A DNA stretch of 64,000 nt from Microbacterium sp. (GTDB lineage Bacteria; Actinomycetota; Actinomycetes; Actinomycetales; Microbacteriaceae), in contig JAEKKN010000038.1 in the NCBI GenBank assembly GCA_019510305.1, forward strand, positions 1 through 64,000, in the 5' to 3' direction. Each line of letters opens with the position of its first letter. Position 1 is the first letter of the stretch. The position numbers and the translations under genes were made by a program. The notes under the pieces are model-generated. The model was not told the DNA's origin. It saw only the letters and a list, made by a program, of their open reading frames with translations, and did no database searches. Shown here piece after piece: positions 29,644 to 38,108 of the stretch.

Positions 29644-30282
29644 CTACGACCACAGGTCGGTCCAGGTCACGTCCAGCTCGGCGGCGAGTCGGCGGACGGT
29701 CGACAACGACATGCCGACGACGGTGGAGGGGTCGCCGTCGACACGGGTGATGAAGGCACCGCCCAGGCTGTCTACCGTGAAGGCGCCGGCGACGTGCAGC
29801 GGTTCACCGGATGCGACGTACGCCGAGATCTCGGCGTCGGTGATGTCGTCGGCGAAGGTGACGGATGCCGCAGCCACGGCTGTCCGCTCGATGGGCGCTT
29901 CACCCGGCGAGACCCGGTGGACGGAATGACCGGAGTGCAGGATGCCGGTGGCTCCGCGCATCTCCCGCCAGCGCCGGGTCGCCTCTTCCGCCGTGTAGGG
30001 CTTGCCGTAGACGCGCCCGCCGATCTCGAACATCGAGTCGCCGCCGATCACGATGCCGTTGAAGTCGCCCGACGCCGCAAGGCGCTCGGCGACGTCTCGC
30101 GCCTTCGAGCGGGCGAGCAGCAGGACGAGTTCGTCCGGAGCCAGCTCCGCCCCTCGCTGCGCCGCCGCAGCGGCGGCAACCGCGTCCTCATCGACCTCGG
30201 GCGAGAGCGTCAGCGGTTCTATTCCGGCTTGACGCAGCAGCATCAGACGAGCGGGGGAGGTGGAGGCGAGGCACACGCGCAT
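29644..30282 (-). CDS. maf: Maf-family nucleoside triphosphate pyrophosphatase
   Basis: House-cleaning pyrophosphatase that hydrolyses dTTP/UTP or modified nucleotides. The 212-residue protein has the N-terminal LASTSPARLMLL, the GGDSMFEI segment and GKPYTAEEA, as in Maf. ATG 30282 is chosen because TACGGT lies 7 bases upstream; a GTG at 30291 is less likely. In mycobacteria maf lies between accE5 and accA3; here it still adjoins the alpha gene but is about 6 kb from the epsilon gene. Confidence 0.9.
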   Translation of the reverse strand: MRVCLASTSPARLMLLRQAGIEPLTLSPEVDEDAVAAAAAAQRGAELAPDELVLLLARSKARDVAERLAASGDFNGIVIGGDSMFEIGGRVYGKPYTAEEATRRWREMRGATGILHSGHSVHRVSPGEAPIERTAVAAASVTFADDITDAEISAYVASGEPLHVAGAFTVDSLGGAFITRVDGDPSTVVGMSLSTVRRLAAELDVTWTDLWS

Positions 30283-30289
30283 GCTCACC

Positions 30290-30312
30290 ACCGTAGCGGC
30301 CCGCCGTATCCT
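30290..30312. promoter_or_regulatory. Back-to-back leaderless promoters of maf and the RNA methyltransferase
   Basis: Only 36 bases separate the two start codons. Minus-strand TACGGT (30290-30295) is 7 bases from the maf ATG, and plus-strand TATCCT (30307-30312) is 6 bases from the methyltransferase ATG. The two -35 regions must overlap the opposing coding or promoter sequence, so the promoters probably compete. Confidence 0.5.
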
Positions 30313-30318
30313 GGAGGG

Positions 30319-31566
30319 ATGACCTCCTCCTCATCCCGGACGCTCGATCTGGACATCACCGGCATCGCGCACGGCGGCACCTTCATCGCCCGCCACGAGG
30401 GACGAGTGGTGTTCGTCTCCGATGCGATCCCCGGAGAGCGCGTTCGTGCTCGTCTGGATGCGTCCTCGACCGACGATTCGAAGAGCTTCTGGCGCGCGGA
30501 GACCGTCGAGGTGCTGGAAGCGTCCGAGCACCGCCGGCCTCACGTCTGGGCGGAGGCCGATATCTCGCGCGCGCCCGCCGATCGTCCTGGTGGCGCCGAC
30601 CTCGGCCACATCGACCTCGCCCACCAGCGCATTCTCAAGCGACAGGTGCTCTCGGAAGCGCTCGACCGGTTCGCCGGCGAAGGGGTGGAGGCTCCGGAGA
30701 TCGAGCCGGTGGACTCGACGGATGGCACGGGCTGGCGCACCCGGGTCACGCTGCACGTCGACGACGAGGGGCGAGTGGGCCCGTTCGCCGCCCGCAGCCA
30801 TCGGGTGATCGAGGTCGGCGCGCACCCTCTGGCTCGCCCTGCGATCGCCGAAGCCGCCGCCGGATTGACCGGCGGCAAGCCGGGGCGCATCGAACTCGTC
30901 GAGCCGGCCGATGGCCGCGTACGCGTCATCCGCCGGGAAGATGCCGTCCGTCGGAAGGACGTCGAACGCCGTCACGGGCGCGGGCACCCGCCGCGCCGCG
31001 CGCACGAGACGGTTCACGAGCAGGTCGGGGACCGGCGGTTCCAGGTCGACGCCGACGGCTTCTGGCAGGTGCATCCGCGCGCGGCATCCGTCCTCGACGC
31101 CGCCGTGTACGGGCTGCTCGAAGATCACGTCGATGAGTCGGCGACCCACTACGACCTGTATGGCGGCGTGGGACTGTTCGCTGCGACTCTCGCCGACCTC
31201 GGCGCCAAGGACATCGTGACCGTCGAGTCGAGCGCGAGGGCGACCGAGCACGCGAGGGCGAACCTCGCGCCGCTCGCGGTGAATGCGGCGACAGCCCGTG
31301 TGGACAGGTTCCTCGCGGGCGCGCCGCGCACCGGCGCCGGCGCCATCGTGCTCGACCCGCCGCGTTCGGGTGCGGGGCGAGCGGTCGTCGAGGCACTGCA
31401 CGCGATGTCGCCCGAGGCCATCGCGTACGTGGCCTGCGATCCCGTGGCGCTGGCGCGGGACCTCGGAACCTTCCGCGCGCTCGGCTGGCAGGTGCCGCGC
31501 ATGCGCGCTTTCGACCTCTTCCCGCACTCGCACCACTTCGAGGTCGTCGCGCTGCTGACGCGATGA
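30319..31566 (+). CDS. TrmA/RlmD-like RNA uracil-C5 methyltransferase
   Basis: SAM-dependent RNA methyltransferase, 415 residues. It has an N-terminal TRAM domain (DLDITGIAHGGTFIAR...GERVRARL), a central region, and a Rossmann domain with DLYGGVGLFA for SAM. DPPRSGAG and the catalytic-cysteine motif VACDP follow. No iron-sulfur CxxxxxCxxC cluster was seen at the N-terminus. The target (23S rRNA or tRNA uracil) cannot be specified. It starts leaderless after TATCCT. Confidence 0.82.
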   Translation: MTSSSSRTLDLDITGIAHGGTFIARHEGRVVFVSDAIPGERVRARLDASSTDDSKSFWRAETVEVLEASEHRRPHVWAEADISRAPADRPGGADLGHIDLAHQRILKRQVLSEALDRFAGEGVEAPEIEPVDSTDGTGWRTRVTLHVDDEGRVGPFAARSHRVIEVGAHPLARPAIAEAAAGLTGGKPGRIELVEPADGRVRVIRREDAVRRKDVERRHGRGHPPRRAHETVHEQVGDRRFQVDADGFWQVHPRAASVLDAAVYGLLEDHVDESATHYDLYGGVGLFAATLADLGAKDIVTVESSARATEHARANLAPLAVNAATARVDRFLAGAPRTGAGAIVLDPPRSGAGRAVVEALHAMSPEAIAYVACDPVALARDLGTFRALGWQVPRMRAFDLFPHSHHFEVVALLTR

Positions 31567-31595
31567 CCGAAGATCAAGCATCTGGACGAACTCAC

Positions 31596-31601
31596 TAGGC
31601 T
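31596..31601 (+). promoter_or_regulatory. Leaderless-type -10 box before the response regulator
   Basis: TAGGCT, then 6 bases, then ATG 31608. Confidence 0.5.
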
Positions 31602-31607
31602 GTGGGG

Positions 31608-32225
31608 ATGAGCAGGGTCGCCCTCATCGATGATCACGAGTCCGTCCGCCTCGGGCTTGAGGCCGCGTGCGCGCGCGACGGCGAGCAGACGGTGGTGTTC
31701 TCCGGCAGCACCGTCGCGTCGTATCTCCTCTGGCGCAAGGCGTCCGGTCAGGCGCCTGCCGACGTCGTCGTGCTCGATCTCACACTCTGAGACGGCACCA
31801 CGGTCACCGAGAACGTCGCGTCGATCGTCGCCGACCGCCCCGCAGCCGTCCGCGAGGCCCTGGTCGCGGGAGCCGCCGGGGTCGTCAGCAAGTCCTCGGC
31901 CCTCGACGATGTGCTCGATGCGATCCGCACCGTCGCCCAGGGGGAGGCGCTCAACAACGTCGAATGGGCCAGCGCTGTTGACGGTGATCGGGACTTCGCC
32001 GACGCCCAGCTCTCCACCCGCGAAAGGGAGGTGCTGCGCCTGTACGCCACCGGTCTTCCGCTCAAGGCCGTCGCGGAACGACTCGGCGTCGCCTACTCCA
32101 CAGCCAAGGAGAACATCTCCCGCATCCGGGTGAAGTACGTCGGCGTCGGCCGGCCGGCGTCGACCAAGGTCGATCTGATGCGCCGGGCCATGGAAGACGG
32201 TATCTACGCGCCCGACGGAGCCTAG
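31608..32225 (+). pseudogene. LuxR-family response regulator with a nonsense codon and a shortened receiver domain
   Basis: The reading frame starts MSRVALIDDHESVRLGLEAA, a normal receiver start with the acidic pocket, and reaches VVVLDLTL with the phospho-aspartate. A TGA at 31788-31790 then stops it where relatives have glycine (GGA to TGA). The same frame continues DGTTVTENV, ASIVADRP, VREALVAGAAGVVSKSS and a full LuxR-type HTH (LSTREREVLRLYATGLPLKAVAERLG) to a TAG at 32225. Relatives known to me carry about 13 more residues after TENV (the strand ending near the conserved Ser/Thr); they are missing in frame. A GTG at 31911 could give an HTH-only product. Partner genes follow directly. Confidence 0.8.
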
Positions 32226-32226
32226 C

Positions 32227-33462
32227 GTGACCGCCGAGCCGGTCAGCATCCGTGACGCGTGGAGCAAGATCCCGTCGCCCGGGAGCGTCGAGACCGGTTT
32301 CGAGCGGTTCACCGGCAAGCGCATGGAGCGGATCCTCGCGACCGTCGTCGCGATCGGCTCAGCGGTGCTGGGCGCGCAAGCGCTGATCTCGGCGCTCACG
32401 ACGTTGTCGCGGGCCGACTCGGTACACATCGGCATGCTGCTCGTCGTCTTCGTCCCGCTGGTGTCGATGCTGCTCGCGTGCGTGATCGGGCGGGGCGTCC
32501 GCGTGACGGCCGGCCTCTTCGCGATCGCCTACGCCGTCGCGCTCGCTGCATGGCCGAGCGTCGTGGATCCGCTGCACAACGACGCGACGCAGCAGCCGTG
32601 GATCTTCTTCCTCGTCAACGTCGGAGTCGTCGCGGCGATGCTCGCCTTCCCGCTCTGGCTGCAGTTCGTCTGGGCCGCCGGGATGCCCTTCGTCTACGGT
32701 TACGTGCGTCTGGTGCAGGGCGAATTCTCGAGCGCATTCTGGGTCACGACGGCGTTCGACGTCTCGTTCACGCTGATCCTCGGCCTCGTGATCATCTCGC
32801 TGGGATGGATGTTCCGGTCGGTGGCTGCCGGCGTCGACGACGTGCGCGGGCGCGCCGTCTCGTCGTATGCCGCGGCCGCCGCGGCGGCAGCGGCGGAGGA
32901 GGAGCGCATCACCATGTCGGCCCTGATGCACGACAGCGTGCTGGCCGCCCTCATCGCGGGCGAACGCGCCGAGAGCGAGCGTGCTCGTGATCTCGCGGTG
33001 GCGATGGCGCGCGAGGCTCTCACGCGCCTCGCCAACACCGAGGCCGCCGTGGCGGAGGAGGGCAGCGACGAGCCGGTTGCGGCCGTGCAGATCGTCGTGG
33101 AGCTGAGACGGGCGCTGTCGGAGCTCGGCGCCGACGCCATCGTCGAAGAACGAGGCGTCATGGGAATGATGCCGGGCCGAGTCGCCCGCGCCCTCGTGCT
33201 CGCGGCGAGGCAGGGGCTGGGGAACTCGGTCGCCCACGCCGGCGGCCGCGGCCTGCACATCGTCGTCGACGGACACGGCGACGACGGCATCTCCGTCGTG
33301 ATCAGTGACCGCGGTCCCGGGTTCGTCCTCGAGGAGATCGGCGCGGATCGCCTCGGCATCCGCGCATCGATCTTCGCTCGCATGGCAGGCGTCGCCGGCA
33401 CCGCGCGGATCGACTCGGACGAGTCGGGAACCGTCGTGACCCTCGGCTGGGAGCTCTCGTGA
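32227..33462 (+). CDS. Membrane sensor histidine kinase
   Basis: 411 residues, probably the partner of the preceding regulator. About five to six membrane segments span residues 35-195, followed by an Ala-rich helix and ERITMSALMHDSVLAAL, where H235 is the likely phospho-acceptor. The C-terminal HATPase domain has GNSVAHAGG (N box) and SDRGPGFV (G box). It starts at a GTG two bases after the regulator's final stop and ends in a GTGA overlap with the next gene. Confidence 0.82.
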   Translation: MTAEPVSIRDAWSKIPSPGSVETGFERFTGKRMERILATVVAIGSAVLGAQALISALTTLSRADSVHIGMLLVVFVPLVSMLLACVIGRGVRVTAGLFAIAYAVALAAWPSVVDPLHNDATQQPWIFFLVNVGVVAAMLAFPLWLQFVWAAGMPFVYGYVRLVQGEFSSAFWVTTAFDVSFTLILGLVIISLGWMFRSVAAGVDDVRGRAVSSYAAAAAAAAAEEERITMSALMHDSVLAALIAGERAESERARDLAVAMAREALTRLANTEAAVAEEGSDEPVAAVQIVVELRRALSELGADAIVEERGVMGMMPGRVARALVLAARQGLGNSVAHAGGRGLHIVVDGHGDDGISVVISDRGPGFVLEEIGADRLGIRASIFARMAGVAGTARIDSDESGTVVTLGWELS

Positions 33463-34466
33463 ACCGCACGGTGCGCAGCGTCGCGACCCTGCTCAGCATC
33501 GGATTCGCGATGTACTTCGCGGCCCGCGGAGTGTGGTGGATCGAGCAGCCCGACGCGCCGCTGCTGATGCTGCTCGCAGTGGTGCTCTATCTGGTGACGG
33601 TGAACATGGCGATCCTGTGGGATTCCGCCGTGTCCGTTCGGATGCCTTTGTGGGTCGCGATCCTCGCAGGAGTCTCCAGCGTCGTCATCCCGAGCCTCGC
33701 GACGCACTCTCTCGCGGTCGCGCATCGCACGGCGCCGTTCGCGACCTGGTACATCGGCGCGATCGGGCTGCTGGGCGTGGTCCTCGTCGTGCGTCGGCGC
33801 CTTCTGATCGCGACGTTGAGCCTGACCGCTCTGATCGCCACATGCTGGATCCATCTCGGGATCCTCAGCGCGCTGTCGCTGGGTCTCGTCGGCTCGATCA
33901 TGTGGGTGGCGGTCGCATGGCTTCTCGTGATGTTCTGGGATCGGGCCATCCGTGACACCGAGCGGCTCGCCGACATCCAGCAGGCAGTGTCCGCCTGGCA
34001 TGCGACCCAACAGGTGCGACAGCGTGAGCGTCGCCTCCGGACGCAGTTCGCGCTGGCCGTCGCTGGCCCCGTGCTCAGCCGCGTCGTCGCCTCGCACGGA
34101 GCCCTCGACGAGGATGAGCGGCTCGAGGCGCGCCTGGCGGAAGGACGGCTGCGAGATGAGCTGCGGGGGGCGAGTCTTCTGAACGACGCCGTGCGCGATG
34201 CGATCGCCGATGCGCGCCGACGCGGCGTCGCCGTCACGGTGTTCGACGAGGGCGGCCTCGACGAGATCGAGGAGGGCCGGCGAGCCGAGATCCGCGATGA
34301 ACTCGCCGGTGTCCTGGCGGACGCTCACGCTGACCGCGTCATCATCCGTGCCGCGCGAGACGACCGCGTCGCGGTGACAGTGGTGGGTCGCGCGAGCGCC
34401 GGATCATCGAGCGACGACGATGCGGTGGATCTCTGGCACGAGATTCAGAGGGACGCGAACTCCTGA
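33459..34466 (+). CDS. Membrane protein coupled to the histidine kinase
   Basis: 335 residues beginning at a GTG that overlaps the kinase stop. About five hydrophobic segments occupy residues 5-160. The cytoplasmic part resembles the kinase's dimerisation helix and ATPase layout (RQRERRLRTQFALAVAGPVLSRVV, later VIIRAARDDRVAVTVVG), but no phospho-accepting histidine motif and no N or G boxes were found. It is probably a non-catalytic partner or degenerate kinase; function unknown. Confidence 0.7.
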   Translation: MNRTVRSVATLLSIGFAMYFAARGVWWIEQPDAPLLMLLAVVLYLVTVNMAILWDSAVSVRMPLWVAILAGVSSVVIPSLATHSLAVAHRTAPFATWYIGAIGLLGVVLVVRRRLLIATLSLTALIATCWIHLGILSALSLGLVGSIMWVAVAWLLVMFWDRAIRDTERLADIQQAVSAWHATQQVRQRERRLRTQFALAVAGPVLSRVVASHGALDEDERLEARLAEGRLRDELRGASLLNDAVRDAIADARRRGVAVTVFDEGGLDEIEEGRRAEIRDELAGVLADAHADRVIIRAARDDRVAVTVVGRASAGSSSDDDAVDLWHEIQRDANS

Positions 34467-34477
34467 TCCCTCGCCCG

Positions 34478-34514
34478 CCTCGGTTCTGATCGGGGGAGGA
34501 AGTCAGAACCGAGG
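34478..34514 (+). terminator. Hairpin after the two-component locus
   Basis: CCTCGGTTCTGA (34478-34489) pairs perfectly with TCAGAACCGAGG (34503-34514). CTCGCCC (34470-34476) can also pair with GGGCGAG (34526-34532), extending the structure. Confidence 0.65.
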
Positions 34515-34526
34515 TCAGTAGGAGTG

Positions 34527-34559
34527 GGCGAGGGGCGGCGAAGCCGCCCGCCCCTCGCC
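34527..34559 (+). terminator. Second GC-rich hairpin after the two-component locus
   Basis: GGCGAGGGG (34527-34535) pairs with CCCCTCGCC (34551-34559); an inner CGGC-GAA-GCCG closes the top with a small bulge. It overlaps the outer arm of the previous structure, so the two may be alternatives. Confidence 0.5.
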
Positions 34560-34747
34560 GTTGCGGCCCAGTTACCCGAAAACTGTCCGCTGGTGGCCGA
34601 TCACCGTCTGTCTACCCTGGGACAGAGAGACCAGCCGAACGCGAAGCGTCTTACTAAGTCTCACTCTTCTGACAAGGCTTGTCTGTAGGTATTTTGGGGG
34701 ACAAATTCTGGCCAATAGTCTGAGGGGGAATGGGGGAGGATAGGACG
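34560..34747 (+). promoter_or_regulatory. AT-rich control region before the ROK regulator
   Basis: About 190 bases without a gene. From 34650 the base composition is unusually AT-rich for this genome, with TTACTAAGT, the pairs GACAA/TTGTC, and ATAGTCT as a possible -10. GGGGAGGA at 34733-34740 is the ribosome site of the ROK gene. An autoregulatory operator is likely here, but no consensus can be assigned. Confidence 0.4.
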
Positions 34748-35980
34748 ATGGGCATGCGTCGCGGCACCAATCTTCCCCGCATGGGCGACTTCAACCAGGC
34801 GGTGATCCTCGAGGCGATCCGCAGATCGGCCGAGGGCGTGAGCCGGATCGAGTTGGCGGCGGCCACCGGGCTCTCCGCCCAGACCGTCACGAACATCACG
34901 CGGCGCCTCCTGGACGACGGACTGATCGCCGAGGCGGGCAGGGCCATCAACGGCCCCGGCAAACCGCGTGTGATTCTTCGACTGGTGGCGGACAGCCGGT
35001 TCTCGATCGGTGTTCACCTCGATCCGGCGGTGATCACGCTCGTCCTGCTCGACCTTTCGGGTGCCGTAGTCCGGCGCCGCGTCGTGCGCACGCCGGCGAA
35101 GGACCCCCGCCGCATCGTCGACGTCATGGCGCAGGCGATCGAGGCGATGATCGCTGACGCAGGCATCGATCGAGAGGCGGTCGCGGGCGTCGGCGTCGCC
35201 GCACCCGGCCCGCTCGATGCCGCGCGAGGCACCGTGATCGACCCGCCCAAGCTGCACGGATGGCATCGCGTCCCGCTCCGCGCCGTCCTCGCCGAGGCGA
35301 CCGGGTTCGCCGTCGCACTGGAGAAGGACACGACCGCCGCGGCCGTCGGCGAGTTGTGGACCGGCAACGGTCCTGCCGACGATTCCTTCCTCTTCGTCTA
35401 CCTGGGAACCGGCATCGGGGCCTCCTTGGTGCGCGGTGGTGAGGCCGAGCGGGGCAGCTCCCGGAACTTCGGGGAGATCGGGCACATCGTCGTCGATCCG
35501 GACGGGCCGATGTGCGCGTGCGGGCTGCGCGGGTGTGTCGACGTGGTGTGCACTCCCCAAGCGATCGTCGAGCAGGCGGAGAGCGCAGGCGTCTTCCCCG
35601 ACGACCGCGAAGGCAACGATGTCGAGGCGGTGGAGGTGCGGTTCACGCAGTTGTGCGCCCGAGCGTCTGCCGGAGATCTGCATGCTCTCCAGGTGCTGCG
35701 CCGGGCGGCGGCGCACCTGTCTGTGCTCATCTCGGTGCTCACGAACGCGTTCGACGTCGACCGCGTCGTGCTCGGAGGGCCGTTCTGGTCTCGTCTGGCA
35801 TCCGTCTACCTCGAAGAGATCCCGCCCGCTCTCGACCGCCGCAGCGCGACTCGTGCAGTACGACAGCTGCCGGTAGAGGGAACCGTGGTCGGCGACGATG
35901 TCGGCGCAGTCGGCGCGGCGTGCGTGGTGCTCGACGCTGTGCTGACCCCTCGGGCGTCCGACCTGTATCTCGAGGACTGA
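34748..35980 (+). CDS. ROK-family transcriptional regulator
   Basis: 410 residues: N-terminal winged helix (SRIELAAATGLSAQTVTNITRRLLDDGLI) followed by a ROK sugar-kinase-like domain with GVGVAAPGPLD, FVYLGTGIGA, GEIGHIVVDPDGPMCACGLRGC (zinc cysteines) and a C-terminal GAVGAA. Such XylR/NagC-type proteins repress sugar genes and respond to a sugar ligand. The ATG at 34748 has GGGGAGGA 7 bases upstream; an ATG at 34730 overlaps that site and is rejected. No sugar transporter adjoins it, so the regulon is probably elsewhere. Confidence 0.88.
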   Translation: MGMRRGTNLPRMGDFNQAVILEAIRRSAEGVSRIELAAATGLSAQTVTNITRRLLDDGLIAEAGRAINGPGKPRVILRLVADSRFSIGVHLDPAVITLVLLDLSGAVVRRRVVRTPAKDPRRIVDVMAQAIEAMIADAGIDREAVAGVGVAAPGPLDAARGTVIDPPKLHGWHRVPLRAVLAEATGFAVALEKDTTAAAVGELWTGNGPADDSFLFVYLGTGIGASLVRGGEAERGSSRNFGEIGHIVVDPDGPMCACGLRGCVDVVCTPQAIVEQAESAGVFPDDREGNDVEAVEVRFTQLCARASAGDLHALQVLRRAAAHLSVLISVLTNAFDVDRVVLGGPFWSRLASVYLEEIPPALDRRSATRAVRQLPVEGTVVGDDVGAVGAACVVLDAVLTPRASDLYLED

Positions 35981-36009
35981 GCCCGGCGAAGAGAGCGACG
36001 AGAGCGCGC

Positions 36010-36145
36010 TTGAAACAATATCTCTAATCGATGTAGTATTGGTCGTACGCCGATCTGGGGCGATGCGCGGCATCTGAATCCCGCATCGGATTTCGGCACA
36101 GTCCGTCTGCGTGATCCGTGAGCTGGGGGGCTCACGGATCCGCAG
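36010..36145 (+). ncRNA. Possible small RNA: promoter plus terminator-like hairpin without an ORF
   Basis: TTGAAA (36010-36015) and TAGTAT (36034-36039) are separated by 18 bases, the best -35/-10 pair seen in the window, yet no plus-strand gene follows. About 60 bases of AT- to GC-shifting sequence contain CGATGCG/CGCATCG (36061-36067, 36082-36088). A GATCCGTGAGC/GCTCACGGATC stem (36113-36123 with 36130-36140, extended by CTGCG/CGCAG) ends the unit. A transcript of about 100 nt is possible but unproven; the AT-rich part could instead be an operator. Confidence 0.3.
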
Positions 36146-36176
36146 GCTCTCGTGATCGGCAGACTCTCGTCTCGGG

Positions 36177-36404
36177 TCAGCCCGCGAAACGGCCCCATGG
36201 GATGTCACGGCGGAGGGGCCTGCGCAGAGGCCGCTGCGTGCGCTGCCAGGCAGAGGTCTGCCGCTCGACGGCGACGGCGCCCGCTTCCTCCTGCGCATAA
36301 GCGTTGCTGACCACGGCGATGAGGGCCGCCAGCTCTTCTTCTGTGGCCGTGCCGCGCAGGATCTCGATCGTCGGCGGCTGGTGTTCCGGACGCTCGGTGA
36401 TCAC
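36177..36404 (-). CDS. Acyl-CoA carboxylase epsilon subunit
   Basis: 75-residue small subunit found only in actinobacterial acyl-CoA carboxylases, where it tightens the alpha-beta complex. The core [23 protein letters not shown] is the family hallmark, followed by a basic tail ending in W-x-R ([16 protein letters not shown]). It starts at a GTG overlapping the beta-subunit stop (GTGA). Confidence 0.9.
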   Translation of the reverse strand: MITERPEHQPPTIEILRGTATEEELAALIAVVSNAYAQEEAGAVAVERQTSAWQRTQRPLRRPLRRDIPWGRFAG

Positions 36405-37990
36405 AGCGGAATGTTCCCGTGCTTCTTGGGGGGCAGCTCCGCCCGCTTTCCGCGCAATGCCCGCAGAGCCTTCGCGATCGAGACCCGCGTGTTAGCAGGC
36501 TCGATGATGCCGTCGATCTCGCCGCGTTCAGCCGCGAGGAACGGGCTAGTGACGCTGTAGGTGTACTCGTTGGCAAGTCGCGTGCGCACCGCGGCGACGT
36601 CTTCGCCCGCCTCTTCGGCCTTCTTGATCTCACCGCGGTACAGGATGTTCACGGCGCCCTGGCCGCCCATGACAGCGATCTCGGCCGTCGGCCACGCGAG
36701 GTTCACATCAGCACCGAGCTGCTTCGAGCCCATAACGATGTAGGCGCCGCCGTAAGCCTTCCGGAGGATCACGGTGACCAGCGGCACGGTGGCCTCGGCG
36801 TACGCGTAGATGAGCTTGGCGCCGCGGCGGATCACGCCGGTCCACTCCTGATCGGTGCCAGGAAGGTATCCCGGCACGTCGACCAGGGTCACGATCGGGA
36901 CGGAGAACGCATCGCAGAACCGCACGAAACGGCTCGCCTTCTCGCCGGCTTCGATGTTCAGCGTGCCCGCCATCTGCGACGGCTGGTTGGCGATGATTCC
37001 CACAGAGCGGCCCTCGACACGACCGAAGCCGATCACGATGTTCGGCGCGAACAGCGGCTGCACCTCGATGAAATCACCGGCGTCGACGACGTGCTCGATG
37101 ACGGTGTGGATGTCGTAGGGCTGGTTGGCGGAATCGGGGATGATCGTGTTCAGAGTGCGATCGGCATCCGTCGTCTCCCACTCGAAGCCGCTCTCGTAGC
37201 TCGGGATCTCGGCCATGTTGTTGTCGGGCAGGAAGCTGAGCAGCGTGCGCGCGTAGTCGATCGCGTCGTCCTCGTCTTCGGCGAGGTAGTGCGCGACACC
37301 GGAGCGGGTGTTGTGCGTGAGCGCACCGCCCAGCTCCTCCATGCCCACGTCCTCGCCTGTGACGGTCTTGATCACGTCCGGGCCGGTCACGAACATCTGG
37401 CTGGTCTTGTCGACCATGATCACGAAGTCGGTCAGGGCGGGTCCGTAGACCGCACCGCCGGCTGCAGGGCCCATGATGATGGAGATCTGCGGGATGACGC
37501 CCGAGGAGCGGGTGTTGAGGCGGAAGATCTCGCCGTATTTGCTGAGCGCGAGGACGCCCTCCTGGATCCGGGCGCCGCCCGAGTCGAGGATGCCGATGAT
37601 CGGCACGCCGCTGGTGAGCGCGAACTCCATGATCTTGATGATCTTGTCGCCGGAGACCTCGCCGAGCGAGCCGCCGAAGGTGGTGAAGTCCTGAGAGTAG
37701 ACGGCGACGGTGCGGCCGTGGATCGTGCCGATGCCCGTGACCACCGAGTCGCCGTAAGGACGGTTGCGGTCCATTCCGAACGCGGTCGTGCGGTGACGAA
37801 CGTACTCGTCGAACTCGACGAAGCTCCCGGGGTCGACGAGGAGCTCGATGCGCTCTCGGGCAGTCATCTTGCCCTTCGCGTGCTGCTTCTCCTTCGCGAT
37901 CTTCTCTGCGTCGACGACGGCTTCGTCGTAGCGGGCACGAAGATCTGCGATGCGGCCGGCGGTGGTCAAGAGTTCGGGCTGTTCCGTCAC
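36401..37990 (-). CDS. Acyl-CoA carboxylase beta subunit (carboxyltransferase, AccD5/PccB type)
   Basis: Transfers carboxyl from biotin to propionyl- or acetyl-CoA. 529 residues, the normal length. The two crotonase-type halves are visible: [19 protein letters not shown] and [13 protein letters not shown] in the first (oxyanion glycines), and [13 protein letters not shown] and [13 protein letters not shown] in the second. GTG 37990 is chosen over an upstream ATG because TAGGGT lies 7 bases before it and similarity starts here. It is coupled to the epsilon subunit. Confidence 0.93.
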   Translation of the reverse strand: MTEQPELLTTAGRIADLRARYDEAVVDAEKIAKEKQHAKGKMTARERIELLVDPGSFVEFDEYVRHRTTAFGMDRNRPYGDSVVTGIGTIHGRTVAVYSQDFTTFGGSLGEVSGDKIIKIMEFALTSGVPIIGILDSGGARIQEGVLALSKYGEIFRLNTRSSGVIPQISIIMGPAAGGAVYGPALTDFVIMVDKTSQMFVTGPDVIKTVTGEDVGMEELGGALTHNTRSGVAHYLAEDEDDAIDYARTLLSFLPDNNMAEIPSYESGFEWETTDADRTLNTIIPDSANQPYDIHTVIEHVVDAGDFIEVQPLFAPNIVIGFGRVEGRSVGIIANQPSQMAGTLNIEAGEKASRFVRFCDAFSVPIVTLVDVPGYLPGTDQEWTGVIRRGAKLIYAYAEATVPLVTVILRKAYGGAYIVMGSKQLGADVNLAWPTAEIAVMGGQGAVNILYRGEIKKAEEAGEDVAAVRTRLANEYTYSVTSPFLAAERGEIDGIIEPANTRVSIAKALRALRGKRAELPPKKHGNIPL

Positions 37991-37997
37991 GGATTCC

Positions 37998-38003
37998 ACC
38001 CTA
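37998..38003 (-). promoter_or_regulatory. Leaderless-type -10 box before the carboxylase beta gene
   Basis: Minus-strand TAGGGT, then 7 bases, then GTG 37990. GGTGGA overlaps it and could act as a weak ribosome site instead. Confidence 0.5.
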
Positions 38004-38108
38004 GCGCGGGGGTCGCGCGGACCGTTGGATGCTCGCCACAACGCGACCCGTGATCCTTTGGCGCTCGGCCACGCATCGTCTGTCGTGCGTCAAGAGAAGC
38101 CTGTCGGC

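Noticed and set aside
28304..29929. 541-codon plus-strand ORF opposite the carboxylase alpha gene
   Set aside because: Antisense of a gene with complete ATP-grasp and biotinyl motifs.
31788..31790. TGA in the response regulator read as selenocysteine or programmed readthrough
   Set aside because: The position is glycine in relatives, no stem-loop suited to a SECIS was seen, and residues are also missing nearby; mutation or sequence error is simpler.
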